Shown one piece after another: positions 24,904-34,867 of a stretch of DNA of 46,744 nt. Location: positions 1 to 46,744 of the forward strand of contig NZ_FOAM01000026.1 of assembly GCF_900109605.1 (NCBI RefSeq), in the 5' to 3' direction. The translations under genes were made by a program, and so were the position numbers. The DNA is from Xaviernesmea oryzae (lineage in GTDB: Bacteria; Pseudomonadota; Alphaproteobacteria; Rhizobiales; Rhizobiaceae). The notes beneath the pieces were generated by a model. The model searched no databases, was not told where the DNA came from, and saw nothing but the letters and a program-made list of their open reading frames with translations. Every line of letters begins with the position of its first letter. Position 1 is the stretch's first letter.

Positions 24904-25351
24904 TTAGGTTCGGCTTGAAACGTCAGCCTTGGGACGACGCACGATACGCTTGACGAGGACAGCCGAACCCTTGTCACGGACCAAGACACAGAACCGAAGA
25001 CGCCACGAGATCAGCCTGGCAAAGAGCCCCATGGATCGCAGCCAGTCGCGCATGCCCTGGTCAGACGCGGCGGGTTCGACACCGCGATCGCTCATGACGC
25101 GTTGGATGTTGCTGCTCCGCGCCGCCGCGATCTTCGCGGTAAGAGCGCAAATGAATATCGGCGCTGTTGAGGACGAGCGCAGCGGCAGGCCTGAAATGCA
25201 GTCGAGCAAGGCTCCGGCATCGGGCGCTACCTTATGCGAGACGCGGAGGTGGTCCGACCTGCAGGCGGGTTCTGGCTTTGGCACACTGATTGGAATCGAG
25301 CAGGCGGAGTGAATCAGCCAGATGTGCGGCCGTCGGGGTCATGATGTTCAT
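24904..25351 (-). pseudogene. Hypothetical protein, probably frameshifted
   Basis: The frame 24904-25284 (126 codons, GTG start without a ribosome-binding site) reads as real protein: LPLRSSSTAPIFICALTAKI, then GMRDWLRSMGLFARLISWRL. A better start, ATG at 25351 with AAGGAA upstream, opens another frame (MNIMTPTAAHLADSLRLLDS) that stops after about 40 codons. A single-base shift near 25284 would join them into one protein of roughly 148 aa. I do not recognise the family. It lies just upstream of the Toprim gene on the same strand. Confidence 0.5.
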
Positions 25352-25586
25352 GAATGATTCCTTGGGAGGTTAAGGAAGAACCGGCCCGACGAAAGCTCTC
25401 CCTACCCGATCGGACCACCCCTCCTCTGGCACGTCTCTTCCTCTCGCCTCGAAACGAGCCAACGCCAAGTTAACGACCGGGAGGCGTCCTTGACGACCGA
25501 GCGATGTCGTTGCTTGCACGGGCCGAAAAAGAGTGACTCAATGACGCAGAGTGAGCTCATCGGACACCATCTGATCGGGGAGGGGA

Positions 25587-26780
25587 ATGCGACACTACAG
25601 GATCGGAGACGCAGAATTCCCTGAAGAGACGCCGGCCCTACAGAAAGCGCTCGCGGAGGCGTTTTCACAGAAGGTGCGGCCGCTTTGCCTGTGCCGGCCG
25701 GCTGGCGTGGCGATGTATATCGCGCGCTTCGAGAACCACTATCTCGTCAAGCGCATGCCCTCATCGGGTACGCGCCATGATCCGTCTTGCAGCTCCTATG
25801 AGCCGCCTTACGAACTTTCCGGTCTAGGGCCACTGATCGGCGACGCCATCCGCATTGATGACGCACGCGGAACCGCCGCACTGCGGCTCGATTTCGCGCT
25901 CTCGAAAACCGGCAGTCGCACAGCGGGCGCGCACGGGACATCGGAGGCGCCCTCGGTCAAAGGCGAGAGCAAACGGCTCTCCCTGCGTGGCCTCCTCCAT
26001 TATCTGTGGCAGGAAGGAGAGCTGACGGAATGGACGGCGCTCTGGGCCGGCAAGCGTGGCTGGGGGAGGGTGCGGTCGAGCCTTCTCGACGCTGCACGGC
26101 ACATGAAGGTTTCCGGTGGAGCACTCTCGGACATTCTGTTCGTCCCGGAGGTGTTTCAATCGGAGGCAAAGGCGGCCATCTCGGCCAGACGAACGGCCGC
26201 GCTGGCGTCGCTCGTGCCGACGGCAGCCGGTCGGCGCAAGCTGATGGTCCTCGTCGGGGAGGTGAAAGAGACACAAGACGCGCGCATCGGCCGAAAGCTT
26301 TTGGTGAAGCACATGCCCGACTACCCGCTGATGATCGACGACAGCGTGTGGCGGCGGCTGCAGAAGCGCTATGCGGCCGAACTGGCTCTCTGGGAGGCGG
26401 ACCCGTCGCTCCATCTCATCGCCATTACGACCTTCGGTCTGAATGCCGCCGGTTTGCCGGCCATTGAAGAGATCGCCTTGATGATCGCGACGGAGAACTG
26501 GATCCCCTTTGAAACCATTCACGAGCAAAAGTTGCTCGAGCGCTTGGCGCGGCTGAAACGCAAGAGCGTCAAGGGGCTGCGCTTCAATCTCGGCGCGGAT
26601 CAGCCCATTGTTTGCGCGACGTTGCCCGATGCGAAACCTGCTGCCGCAGCGCTTTATGTCGTACCGCCGGAGGCCGACGAGAGGTATGAGGCCGCTCTCG
26701 CCGACATGATTACAGCGCGACCGGAGATGACGGCATGGATTTGGCGTCCGGGGGACGGGGAGATGCCAAGCTTGCCGTAA
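25587..26780 (+). CDS. DUF1173 family protein
   Basis: A 397-aa DUF1173 protein, a family of unknown function on alphaproteobacterial plasmids. Its N-terminus has a cysteine/histidine cluster (PLCLCRPAGVAMYIARFENH, then HDPSCSSYEPP, residues 33-72) that could bind a metal. The middle contains LLHYLWQEGELTEWTALWAG and the end WIWRPGDGEMPSLP. Length and start MRHYRIGDAEFPEE fit the family. It is read away from the Toprim and hypothetical genes. Confidence 0.85.
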   Translation: MRHYRIGDAEFPEETPALQKALAEAFSQKVRPLCLCRPAGVAMYIARFENHYLVKRMPSSGTRHDPSCSSYEPPYELSGLGPLIGDAIRIDDARGTAALRLDFALSKTGSRTAGAHGTSEAPSVKGESKRLSLRGLLHYLWQEGELTEWTALWAGKRGWGRVRSSLLDAARHMKVSGGALSDILFVPEVFQSEAKAAISARRTAALASLVPTAAGRRKLMVLVGEVKETQDARIGRKLLVKHMPDYPLMIDDSVWRRLQKRYAAELALWEADPSLHLIAITTFGLNAAGLPAIEEIALMIATENWIPFETIHEQKLLERLARLKRKSVKGLRFNLGADQPIVCATLPDAKPAAAALYVVPPEADERYEAALADMITARPEMTAWIWRPGDGEMPSLP

Positions 26781-27039
26781 ACCCGGTACTGGAACAAGTG
26801 AGATCGGGACGCGCGGATCTGTCGACTCCTCGATCCTCGCTGGGCAAAATGTCTGAACTGATGAGGCCCAGACCCGACATTCTGATGTTTTGTCTTTGCC
26901 CGATTGTCTGTCGGTTCAGATCTAAAACCCACCCTTTAGCATTTGTCAGCTCTTCAGCCCCACGGTCCGCCAAGGGACAGGCTCATAGAGCAGGGCTCTT
27001 TGTTACGTGGGATGAGCTAGTGACATGGAGCGATGCGTG

Positions 27040-27310
27040 ATGGCCACATCCATCGAAATTGACGACGGCTTGAAACGTCGGGCCCAGCAGCTCGCAAGCC
27101 CCGCCGGCGTTTTGCGCACTGGATCATGCTCGAGGCGATCCAGTAGTATGTGGGCCGGGAGGAAGCACGGGAAAGCCGCAAACAGGAAGCGGTGGCGTCT
27201 TGGACAGCCTACAAGGAAACCCACCAGCGCCTGACAGGGCAGGAGGTCCAGACTTGGGCGAACAGCTGAGGCGCTGCCAACGAAAAGGCGATGCCTGCGT
27301 TCTACACGCA
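27040..27310 (+). pseudogene. CopG-type antitoxin pseudogene
   Basis: The start MATSIEIDDGLKRRAQQLAS is a ribbon-helix-helix antitoxin N-terminus. The frame is lost around 27105; in the next frame the homology continues (HWIMLEAIQ, stop, YVGREEARESRKQEAVASWT, AYKETHQRLTGQEVQTWANS, stop). One frameshift and two stop codons make it dead. No toxin partner is recognisable downstream. Confidence 0.75.
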
Positions 27311-28013
27311 ATCGTCACGGACGGCGCAGCCGTTGGGCGGTGTCGCTGCAGCCGGCTTCTACGCGGAAAAGCGCCTGAAGCTGCGCAACGGGCCGGTCGA
27401 TTATCGTACGACGATGTCTCGTCTTGGAACGGATGCCGGGCATGAACGGCTATGACCCCAGCCGCTGGAGCTTCGCGGGCTGATGATGCCGTTCGGAGAT
27501 CAAGATATGTGGCGCTGTGTCGGCACAAGCCGGACGACGACGGTGTATGGGGTCACCTTTCGACATCGAAGGAAGCCGGATATTGAGGGCCCGCACTCGG
27601 GATTGCCGCCTGTCAACGATCAGCTGTGTGAATGATAGGCGCATTCCCTTGCAGCGCGTGAGGTTTTTCCGAGCTATGTCTCCTATGAGGCTCCTCCGAA
27701 GCTACCGTGAAGGCGACGATAGCGGCCGCTGTGTAGTCCTGGCAGAATCGTTTGACCGCCGGCAGCGTTCAACCCTCTCGATCTTGCCGTCGTCATGTGC
27801 GACTGCGCTTAAGATGTTGCATGAAGTCGTGAATGTCCGCGATCCCATGTTTTAGCACCTTAGTGCACGGTCTTGCGCCTGATTGCCTGTGTTCCAGTGT
27901 TAATCGCAACGATCTCGATCGAGGAATGTCGTTGGAGCGGTCCTCTCAAGAGCGGTGGCTGCCCGACTGGGGTATATCGTGCAGCACGCTGCGCAGATTG
28001 AACGGAATGGAGA
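27311..28013. other. Stretch without a convincing gene
   Basis: Only short frames, for example a 112-codon plus-strand one at 27517-27855 with no recognisable motif. It probably contains the decayed remainder of the toxin-antitoxin locus and other debris. Confidence 0.4.
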
Positions 28014-29195
28014 TCAGACGACCCGATCCAGCAAGCGCTTTGCTTTGCCCTCGAGCTCAAGGCGTGAGTCCTGATTTGCCTTCGTCCGGGCGAGGCCGGT
28101 CATTCCCTGCACAAAGTCGAAGATGGACTCGGGCGCACGCCCTTCCTCTCGGAGCACCGTCTCGATGATTTTCGCGGTTTCGGGCTTCGAGAACTTTTGC
28201 TTGCGCAGGAAGTCCTCTCTTTCCTCGTCCGTTCGCGCGACAATGGTCTCACGCGCCGAACGGATGCCGGCAACGAAGGCGGCGGGGGACGAGTGGGCGA
28301 AGCGCGTCAGAGCTGGGGCAGCCTCATGCGCGAAACGCTGAGCAGCAAACTTCGAGTGACGGATGGTGATCTCCTGGAAGTTCTCCGCACCCCAAATGTT
28401 GCGGTTGGCGCAGACGGCGCGGAGATAGAAGCTGGCAATCCCGAGCGTCTTCGAGCCGACCTCACTGTTCCAGGCAAAAAATCCACGAAAGAACAGATCC
28501 GGATCGCCGTTCGGCAAGCGCCCCGCTTCGATCGGATGGGTATCGTCGACCAGGAAGACGAAGACGTCACGATCGGACGCGTAAAGTGTCGTCGTGTCCT
28601 TGGTGATGTCGACGAACGGGTTGTGTGTCATGGTGGACCAGTCGAGCAGGCCTGGGACCTTCCAGATCGTATCGCCCGTGCCGTCCCCGGCGATCCTCAT
28701 GATGGCAGACACCAGCTCATGGTCCCAGATGCGACCATAATCAGGGCTGGTCACCGCGCGCAGTTCGACGCGTCCATCGTCCATCTCCATCGTTTTCACC
28801 TGTTCGCCGCGGTAGTTCAGAAGACCGTGCTGGAGATTGATGCCGGCAAGCGGGGCCGGGAGCTGGCGCATATAGCTCGCCGGAGCGCCGACCAGGCCGC
28901 AGAGCTGGCCGAAGGACCAATGGGTGGGCGCGGCGGGTCCATCCGCCCCGGGCAGGATCAGAGAAAGGCGCTCGGTACTGGAGCGATCCGCTTCGACACG
29001 GATCGCTGTGCTGTCGATCACGCGGGTGTGGGCGCGCTCGGCACGCGAGCGGACCGCCTCGTACAGATCGGTAAGCGAGAGATAGCGCTCGTCATCGGGG
29101 CGGGAGAACCATTCCGACGAGACGCGGCCGATCCGCGTGCCGCGCGAGATATCGACCTGGTAGCCGGATGAGGCGGGGAGGGCAGACGTGTTCAT
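28014..29195 (-). CDS. DUF932 family protein
   Basis: A 393-aa DUF932 protein, a phage/plasmid family of unknown function. The N-terminus has YLSLTDLYEAVRSRAERAHT; the centre has WKVPGLLDWSTMTHNPFVDI followed by YASDRDVFVFLVDDTHPIEA, and ASFYLRAVCANRNIWGAENF. CAGGAGACC precedes the ATG at 29195; the frame continues upstream to 29237 without a signal. It is transcribed in the same direction as the large ParB-like gene 420 bases upstream and may form a unit with it. Confidence 0.88.
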   Translation of the reverse strand: MNTSALPASSGYQVDISRGTRIGRVSSEWFSRPDDERYLSLTDLYEAVRSRAERAHTRVIDSTAIRVEADRSSTERLSLILPGADGPAAPTHWSFGQLCGLVGAPASYMRQLPAPLAGINLQHGLLNYRGEQVKTMEMDDGRVELRAVTSPDYGRIWDHELVSAIMRIAGDGTGDTIWKVPGLLDWSTMTHNPFVDITKDTTTLYASDRDVFVFLVDDTHPIEAGRLPNGDPDLFFRGFFAWNSEVGSKTLGIASFYLRAVCANRNIWGAENFQEITIRHSKFAAQRFAHEAAPALTRFAHSSPAAFVAGIRSARETIVARTDEEREDFLRKQKFSKPETAKIIETVLREEGRAPESIFDFVQGMTGLARTKANQDSRLELEGKAKRLLDRVV

Positions 29196-29613
29196 GCTCG
29201 GTCTCCTGATGTGAAACAGCCCGGTTCCTTTCCTCACGTGGGAAAGGTGGCCGAGGGTGGATTTGGTAGGGATGATGAAGGCTGGAGAGCACGTCGGTTC
29301 ACCACCAACACGAAGTCGATGGCGTCCGGGACTTCGCCCGCATGCAACGAGATTGTCGCGGGCGAACAGAGCGAGGCAGCCGCTTTTTGATGAGACGGCC
29401 GAAGCCGTTGCGCGGTATGCAGGCGGCGAGCTGTTCGAAAGCGCTCTGGCGGCGCTTCATGCCGTCGGAATGGATGATCAGGCCGCCGAGCGGCGCGGTT
29501 TTTGCAAATCGCCAAGACGGACCATGGGCTGTCGCCGATGTGGTGACTGCGAGATTTGAAAAGGGCCCGGATCATGCCGGGCCTTCGAGAATGTCATCGC
29601 GAGAGAGCGAGGC
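29196..29613. other. Gap between ParB-like and DUF932 genes
   Basis: A minus-strand frame (29234-29575, 113 codons) and plus-strand frames overlap here. None has a recognisable domain or start signal. Possibly a decayed small gene. Confidence 0.35.
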
Positions 29614-31776
29614 TTACTCGGCGGCCTCGAGACGCCGCTCATTGAACCCGTCATTTTGGCGGGCTTCGTCTTCGTCACTGGCTCTCTCTGTGACCGCCTC
29701 CTCAGTGAGAGAAGGCGGCAGGTGGGCGTCGGTGACCGTGTGTCCGTCATTCACCTCGGTGGTCGGATCGGCGGCTTTGGTCATCTCTACCGAGTCGTCA
29801 TCCGGACGGCGCAGCGGCTCAGGCAACCAGCCGCTGCCGGCGAGAAGGCGCTCTGCCTCCCGCGCCATATCCCCCTTCTTGAGGTGGTCGATGAGCTGGG
29901 CTGCGTCTTCGCCCTTGGCCTGACGAACCGCCTCGAGAATACGCACCTTCGGGACGCGACCGAGATAGCTGTCGACGGTCGGCACCCAACCTTGCTCGGC
30001 CATATCGAAGCCGAGCGCGCTGGCCAGCTTGTCGGCATGAGCGATGGCACCCGGGCGACGGTTCCACAGCTGGGCAACGGCGTTTACCGAGAGGGAGACG
30101 CAATGGGCAAAGAGTGCACGCTGACTGGCCTCATCAAGTGCCAGGAGGAAATCCCAGAGATCGCGCGGTGCCTGCGGCAGGTCCTGACCCCACGCTGTCT
30201 GGCGCTCGTCGATCTCCACCGCCCAGGTGGTTTCCTTTAAGCCTTGCGTTTGGGCAAAGAACGTCTGCTGCAGACCGAGTTCGAGGCATGACTCACCGGC
30301 GGCATGATAGAAGATTTTCAGCACCAGAACGTGAAGCGCCGCGATGAAGGCGGTGGTCGGATCGTTGGCCAATGCATTGCGCAGCGCAATCGTTCGTACC
30401 GCCGTCAGATCCTCCACGAGCCTGTCGGAGAGCGGCCTCAGCCTTTCGTCCTCCTCGGGCTCTTCCGTCTGCAACGTGCCGCTGGGCTGGTCTCGGCCAA
30501 CCGCGCCGTGCGCCTCTCCACTAGTCATATTGCTCCTGACGACGTCATCCTCATCGTCTTCACCCTCACCGGGGTCATCCCCGGCGGTCTTCGGTTGATC
30601 TTCCGGTCGAACGAAGCCGCGCTCGATCTTCAGCGTGCCGTCCGCACTGAGCGAGGCAAACGCGCCTCCGATCGCGATATCCTCCGGCGCAAAGACCGGG
30701 CGGCGGTCATTGAAGGCATCGATCGCGGTGCCCAGTTCATCGAGCCGCGCTTCGGTTTCCGCCGAATAGTCCTCGGACGCCGCATAGTCGGCCTCGATCT
30801 GGTCGTACTCAGTCTTGATCGCTTCGTGCGCTGCCCGCTCCTCTTCGGTGACCGGATGCTGCCTGCCGTAGAACCGGCGCAGTCCAGACATATGGCCATA
30901 GGGGAAGTCGATCGCAGCCTCGACCCACATCCAGCCTTCTGCGGCCTTCAGCGCCTCCGCATCGCGCTTCAGCTTCTCGAAAACGAGCTGCTCGAGCAGC
31001 GCCGGATCCTGCAGCCAACCGCCATTGTCCTGTTCGAACAGATCGCGCATGACGATCCCGCCAGCTGCCTCATAGGCTTCAACGCCGACATAGACAGCGC
31101 GCCGGTCCACGGCTCGAACGGCGGTCTCGGTCAAGAGACGGCGGATAAAGTAGGCCTCCTTCGAATGGGCGCGCACCAACGCCTCCCAAACCTGCTCCTG
31201 TCTCGCGTGATCCTCTGTGATGGAGAAGGCCATGACCTGATCGAGGTTCATTTCGCCCTCGGCATAAAGGTCGAGGAGCGCTGGCGACACCGCTGCGAGC
31301 CGAAGCCGTTGGCGGACGACAGCCGAGCTGACGAAGAAGCGGGCGGCGATATCGTCGATACCGAGGCCTTCCTCGGCTAAGGCCTTAAAAGCGCGGAATT
31401 GGTCCAGCGGATGCAGATCCTCGCGATGAACGTTCTCAGCAAGCGAGTCCTCGATCTCGGACGTGACGCCGGTGCTGATCACGCAGGGCACCGGTGCTGT
31501 CTTGCTCAGCCGCTTTTGCTTGACCAGAAGGTCGAGCGCGCGATAGCGGCGTCCACCAGCCGGCACGCGGTAGATGCCTGTCTCTCGGCCCTCTGTGTCA
31601 AGTTCCGGTCGAACGTTAAGGCTCGTCAGGATGCCACGCCGGGCAATGTCCTCGGCCAGGTCCTCGATGGAAACGCCGGCCTTCACCCGGCGTACATTTG
31701 CTTGGCTGAGGACGAGCTTGTTGAAAGGGATGTCACACGTCGCGTTCAGTGTGATCTTCGCATTGGCCTGTGCCAT
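29614..31776 (-). CDS. Large ParB-like nuclease-domain protein
   Basis: A 720-aa protein with a ParB N-terminal domain: NKLVLSQANVRRVKAGVSIE, then YRVPAGGRRYRALDLL and DSLAENVHREDLHPLDQFRA, followed by a helix-turn-helix (IDDIAARFFVSSAVVRQRLR). The long C-terminal half is acidic (DDPGEGEDDEDDVV) and contains no known domain that I can see. Such large ParB-like proteins sit with DUF932, Toprim and DUF1173 genes on rhizobial plasmids. It is not the partition protein of this replicon, which is RepB. CAGGAGAATCGAC precedes the ATG at 31776. Confidence 0.88.
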   Translation of the reverse strand: MAQANAKITLNATCDIPFNKLVLSQANVRRVKAGVSIEDLAEDIARRGILTSLNVRPELDTEGRETGIYRVPAGGRRYRALDLLVKQKRLSKTAPVPCVISTGVTSEIEDSLAENVHREDLHPLDQFRAFKALAEEGLGIDDIAARFFVSSAVVRQRLRLAAVSPALLDLYAEGEMNLDQVMAFSITEDHARQEQVWEALVRAHSKEAYFIRRLLTETAVRAVDRRAVYVGVEAYEAAGGIVMRDLFEQDNGGWLQDPALLEQLVFEKLKRDAEALKAAEGWMWVEAAIDFPYGHMSGLRRFYGRQHPVTEEERAAHEAIKTEYDQIEADYAASEDYSAETEARLDELGTAIDAFNDRRPVFAPEDIAIGGAFASLSADGTLKIERGFVRPEDQPKTAGDDPGEGEDDEDDVVRSNMTSGEAHGAVGRDQPSGTLQTEEPEEDERLRPLSDRLVEDLTAVRTIALRNALANDPTTAFIAALHVLVLKIFYHAAGESCLELGLQQTFFAQTQGLKETTWAVEIDERQTAWGQDLPQAPRDLWDFLLALDEASQRALFAHCVSLSVNAVAQLWNRRPGAIAHADKLASALGFDMAEQGWVPTVDSYLGRVPKVRILEAVRQAKGEDAAQLIDHLKKGDMAREAERLLAGSGWLPEPLRRPDDDSVEMTKAADPTTEVNDGHTVTDAHLPPSLTEEAVTERASDEDEARQNDGFNERRLEAAE

Positions 31777-32159
31777 GTCGATTCTCCTGGACAGGCGGCC
31801 GGAGCCTCTCTCCAAACCTTCTAACCTGTCACCCGAATCCCGTCCCTCCTTTCCCTCTTAACCGCCCGCACCGCCGCTGGAGGCGGGACACCTTCGCGTC
31901 CAAGGCTGCATGCTGCCGCTCTGAAGGATGCTCGCACCAGCCCCACATGATTTTGCGGCGGTTTCGGCGCCAAGCACTGCATCAACGTGGCTGTTTGAGT
32001 GCCCAAGCCTCACCCAGTCTCGAGGCCATAGAGATTGCCAGAACGCAGTGCTAAGACGCGGTAGCTGATCGGCAACCTGACTGCGCCGCGCGTCAACGCC
32101 CCAGGCAGTACGAATGCCGACAAGTTTCCGGAACATCGGGCGCATCGTCTCCCCGCGAA
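31777..32159. other. Upstream region of the ParB-like gene
   Basis: No supported gene; contains the ribosome-binding site and presumably the promoter of the ParB-like gene, then debris. Confidence 0.4.
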
Positions 32160-32645
32160 TGTCCGCGCCTACGCCAACACGGCGTCAAGCGGCAAGCTCC
32201 CGGGTGCGGCCCCCGGCAATGACACGCTCGCTTACGTCAATGGCCGGGTCGTGGTCACACCCGCGACGCTGACGGCAACGGCCGCCGATGACACGATGGC
32301 CCATGGTGGGCTGCTGCCGGCTGTGCTTCGCAGTCTCCGGCTGGAACAAGGGTGAGACAGTCCCTCTGCTTGAGGGTGTTTCCGTGGCCACCACCGCCAC
32401 GCGCGTCTCGCCTTTGGCAACAGCTATGTCACGACGGCATCAGAGGGTGCACTGTCGGGTGCCGCCTCCGGCAATTATGGGCTAACCCATCTCGATGGAC
32501 ACTTCGTAGTGACGCCGGTAACGCCGATTGCCGAGCCGCATCCAAGCCGGTTCTCGTCCCTGTCCCCAAACGCTCGTCGACCTCCACCTCCGTCCATCAG
32601 GCGGTGCTGAAGGACAGCGACGACCCCTCGCAGGTCAGCACGCTA
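32160..32645 (+). pseudogene. Adhesin remnant (MBG-repeat-like)
   Basis: Spread over different plus-strand frames are pieces typical of MBG-type repeats in giant surface adhesins: GNDTLAYVNGRVVVTPATLT, TATAADDTMAHGG, ETVPLLEGVSVATTAT and SGAASGNYGLTHLDGHFVVT. At least two frameshifts separate them, and there is no start or secretion signal. This is the tail end of a long-dead adhesin gene. Confidence 0.6.
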
Positions 32646-33120
32646 TAGGGAGCATGCGCCAGACGATGACGGCCGATGCGAAAGACAATCCCGGCATGGC
32701 TGACTCCAGGCTCGAAGCGCCTCTCTGCCAATTCGGCAGCGCCTAGCGCCCCTGCGCCCTAAAACTCTTGTAATGATCCGAGGATGATGAACATCCCACA
32801 GATCGGCCAGACGTGGAAGGCTGCTCTGACGGCACGCGCGCCAATCCGCGAGACAGGCTGCATCAGGAGCGAGGGGCTGCATGGGCTGCCGCCCAGCCTG
32901 GACTCAGGCTGAACCGCTCCGATTCGTAGCCTGCGCCGTCGTTTGGTCTCTGCCCCAATATCGGGCCAGGTGGTCGTCTCGGCTCCAGCCCGTCCATCGC
33001 GCGGGAGTACGGCTTTCGGTCCGCCGCCGACAGGCGTCTAAACCCCGGAATATTTCAGCTTCCGTTTGCGCAGAATGGGGAGGGCGTCATGGGGGCGGCC
33101 TGTCGCTTGGTGCACCAATC
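32646..33120. other. Stretch without a convincing gene
   Basis: Short frames only, between the adhesin remnant and the end of the ABC operon. No hairpin with T-run was found to terminate the operon. Confidence 0.4.
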
Positions 33121-33933
33121 CTACTGCGCCTCCAGGACCGGCGCCCGCCGCCCCAAGAGATTGTAGAGCGCCAGAGCCGCCACCATCAGCACCGAGGCGA
33201 TGAAGATAGCGCCCGACATAGCGTAGATCACGGGCGACGCGCCTGAGTTCATCTTGCTGAACAGGACGACGGGGAGGGTGTTCTGGCGGCCGGAGAGGTA
33301 GAAGGCGCGCGTAAACTCGTTCAGTGACAGCAGGAATGAGAAGATGAAGGCACTGACGAGGCCTGGACGGATCAGGGGCAGGGTCACGTCGACAAACTGG
33401 CGCCACCTGTTCGCGCCGAGATCGGCTGCCGCGAGCAGGAAATTCTGCCGGACGGCGGCGAAGCTCGTGAGAATGACGATAAATGCAAAGGGCATAGCCC
33501 AGAGCAGATGGCCCGAGATCAACGTGATCATGGATGCCTTCACGCCAAGCCGGCTGAAGACGGCTGATAGCGCCAGCCCTTGCACGACGCCGGGCACGAA
33601 CATGGGCAGAAGCACCAGAAGAAACCAGCTCGTGCGCCCGAACCGCAGCTCGACATAGGCGAGGGCGGCAAGCAGCGACAGTGCCGTGGCAAAAACCGCT
33701 GTGGCGAAAGCGATCAGGAGCGACTGCTGGAGCGCGCCGATCAGGGCTTTCTCACGCGGGAGTGCCATGTACCAGTCGAGGCTCAGTGCCGAGAGGCTCG
33801 GAAGGCTAGGCTGAAGAGCCGGGTTGAACGAAATCGCGAGCAGATAAAGCGGCGGCGCATAGATCACCAGCAGGCCGAGGATGGCGATGATCCAGAGCAG
33901 AGCGCGGTTGCCGAAGCCTTCGTGGACGGTCAT
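33121..33933 (-). CDS. ABC transporter permease (PotC-like)
   Basis: A 270-aa inner-membrane permease, the second of two in this importer. It has about six hydrophobic segments and the cytoplasmic loop LLAAADLGANRWRQFVDVTL that docks on the ATPase (EAA motif). Position after the other permease with ATGA overlap (33930-33933) shows co-translation. Similarity is to the spermidine/putrescine and iron/thiamine type (BPD_transp_1) permeases. It is the last gene of the operon. Confidence 0.9.
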   Translation of the reverse strand: MTVHEGFGNRALLWIIAILGLLVIYAPPLYLLAISFNPALQPSLPSLSALSLDWYMALPREKALIGALQQSLLIAFATAVFATALSLLAALAYVELRFGRTSWFLLVLLPMFVPGVVQGLALSAVFSRLGVKASMITLISGHLLWAMPFAFIVILTSFAAVRQNFLLAAADLGANRWRQFVDVTLPLIRPGLVSAFIFSFLLSLNEFTRAFYLSGRQNTLPVVLFSKMNSGASPVIYAMSGAIFIASVLMVAALALYNLLGRRAPVLEAQ

Positions 33934-34787
33934 CGGTCCTCCTCCGCAAACAGCGACGACAGTTTGAAAGTGACGTTGCCGACAAGCACGAGCGTAAAGA
34001 TCACGGCGAGAACGACTGTGGAGATCGCAAAGGCAAGCGGATAGTTTGCCACACGCATGACGTCGTTGATCATCACGGAAACGATCGAGGCGCCGGCACC
34101 GCCGAGCATCTGTACCTCCGTCGACGAACCGGCCGTCATGACGAAGACGAACAGGAAGCCGGCAAAGATGCCGGAAAAGGTCAGCGGCAGGAGGATCGTT
34201 GCCACGGCCCGCCAAAAACCGGCGCCGAGATCCTGTGCGGCAGCAATCAGGTCTGGCGGAACCCGCCTGAAGGCGAGTACCAGCGGAAAGACGGCGAAGG
34301 GCAGGTAGGACGCGACCAGGCCGACCACCACCGCAAAGTTGCTGAACAAGAGCCAGTCCACTGGCGCCTGAGTCAGGCCGATATGCTGGAGCATCGTGTT
34401 GACGATGCCGGTTCGTCCAAGCACCAGCCGCCAGGAAAAGGACCGGATGAGATAGGAGGTAAAGAACGGAATGGTGATCAGCGCGAGAAGCAGGGCCTGA
34501 AGACGTGGACCGCTGAGGAACTGGACGACGTAGGCGATGGGAAAGGCGAGAAACACGCAAAGCGTGGCCGTTCCGGCCGCCTTGAGCAGGGTTGAGACGA
34601 TTACGGTCCATCGTCCTGCGTCGAGAATGGCGCTGTAGCCAGCAAGGCTCATGTCCGGCTTGATCCAGTAGGTCGCGGGATCCCAGGTCCAGAAACTCCA
34701 GACGAGCACCAGCACCAGCGGTACGGCGCCGAGCAGCAGGATGGCGAGAAGGGGCGGTGCAAGGAGGGCAAAGGGCCGACGGTTCAT
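33930..34787 (-). CDS. ABC transporter permease (PotB-like)
   Basis: A 285-aa permease starting MNRRPFALLAPPLLAILLLG, with about six membrane segments and the EAA loop LIAAAQDLGAGFWRAVATIL. It pairs with the next permease to form the channel. I start at 34787; the frame runs on to 34895 but that part overlaps the binding-protein end and reads as non-membrane. The gene is 80 bases after the binding-protein gene. Confidence 0.9.
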   Translation of the reverse strand: MNRRPFALLAPPLLAILLLGAVPLVLVLVWSFWTWDPATYWIKPDMSLAGYSAILDAGRWTVIVSTLLKAAGTATLCVFLAFPIAYVVQFLSGPRLQALLLALITIPFFTSYLIRSFSWRLVLGRTGIVNTMLQHIGLTQAPVDWLLFSNFAVVVGLVASYLPFAVFPLVLAFRRVPPDLIAAAQDLGAGFWRAVATILLPLTFSGIFAGFLFVFVMTAGSSTEVQMLGGAGASIVSVMINDVMRVANYPLAFAISTVVLAVIFTLVLVGNVTFKLSSLFAEEDR

Positions 34788-34867
34788 GGGCGATGTCCGG
34801 TTGACGGTGCCGGCGGCAAGGCGTGCCGCCGGCTTTGACGAGAGATCGCGGATCTCCGCATTGGCGC

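Noticed and set aside
24929-25312. 127-codon plus-strand frame
   Set aside because: Overlaps the more protein-like minus-strand frame that has RLISWRL and similar stretches.
30304-31380. 358-codon plus-strand frame
   Set aside because: Antisense of the ParB-like gene.
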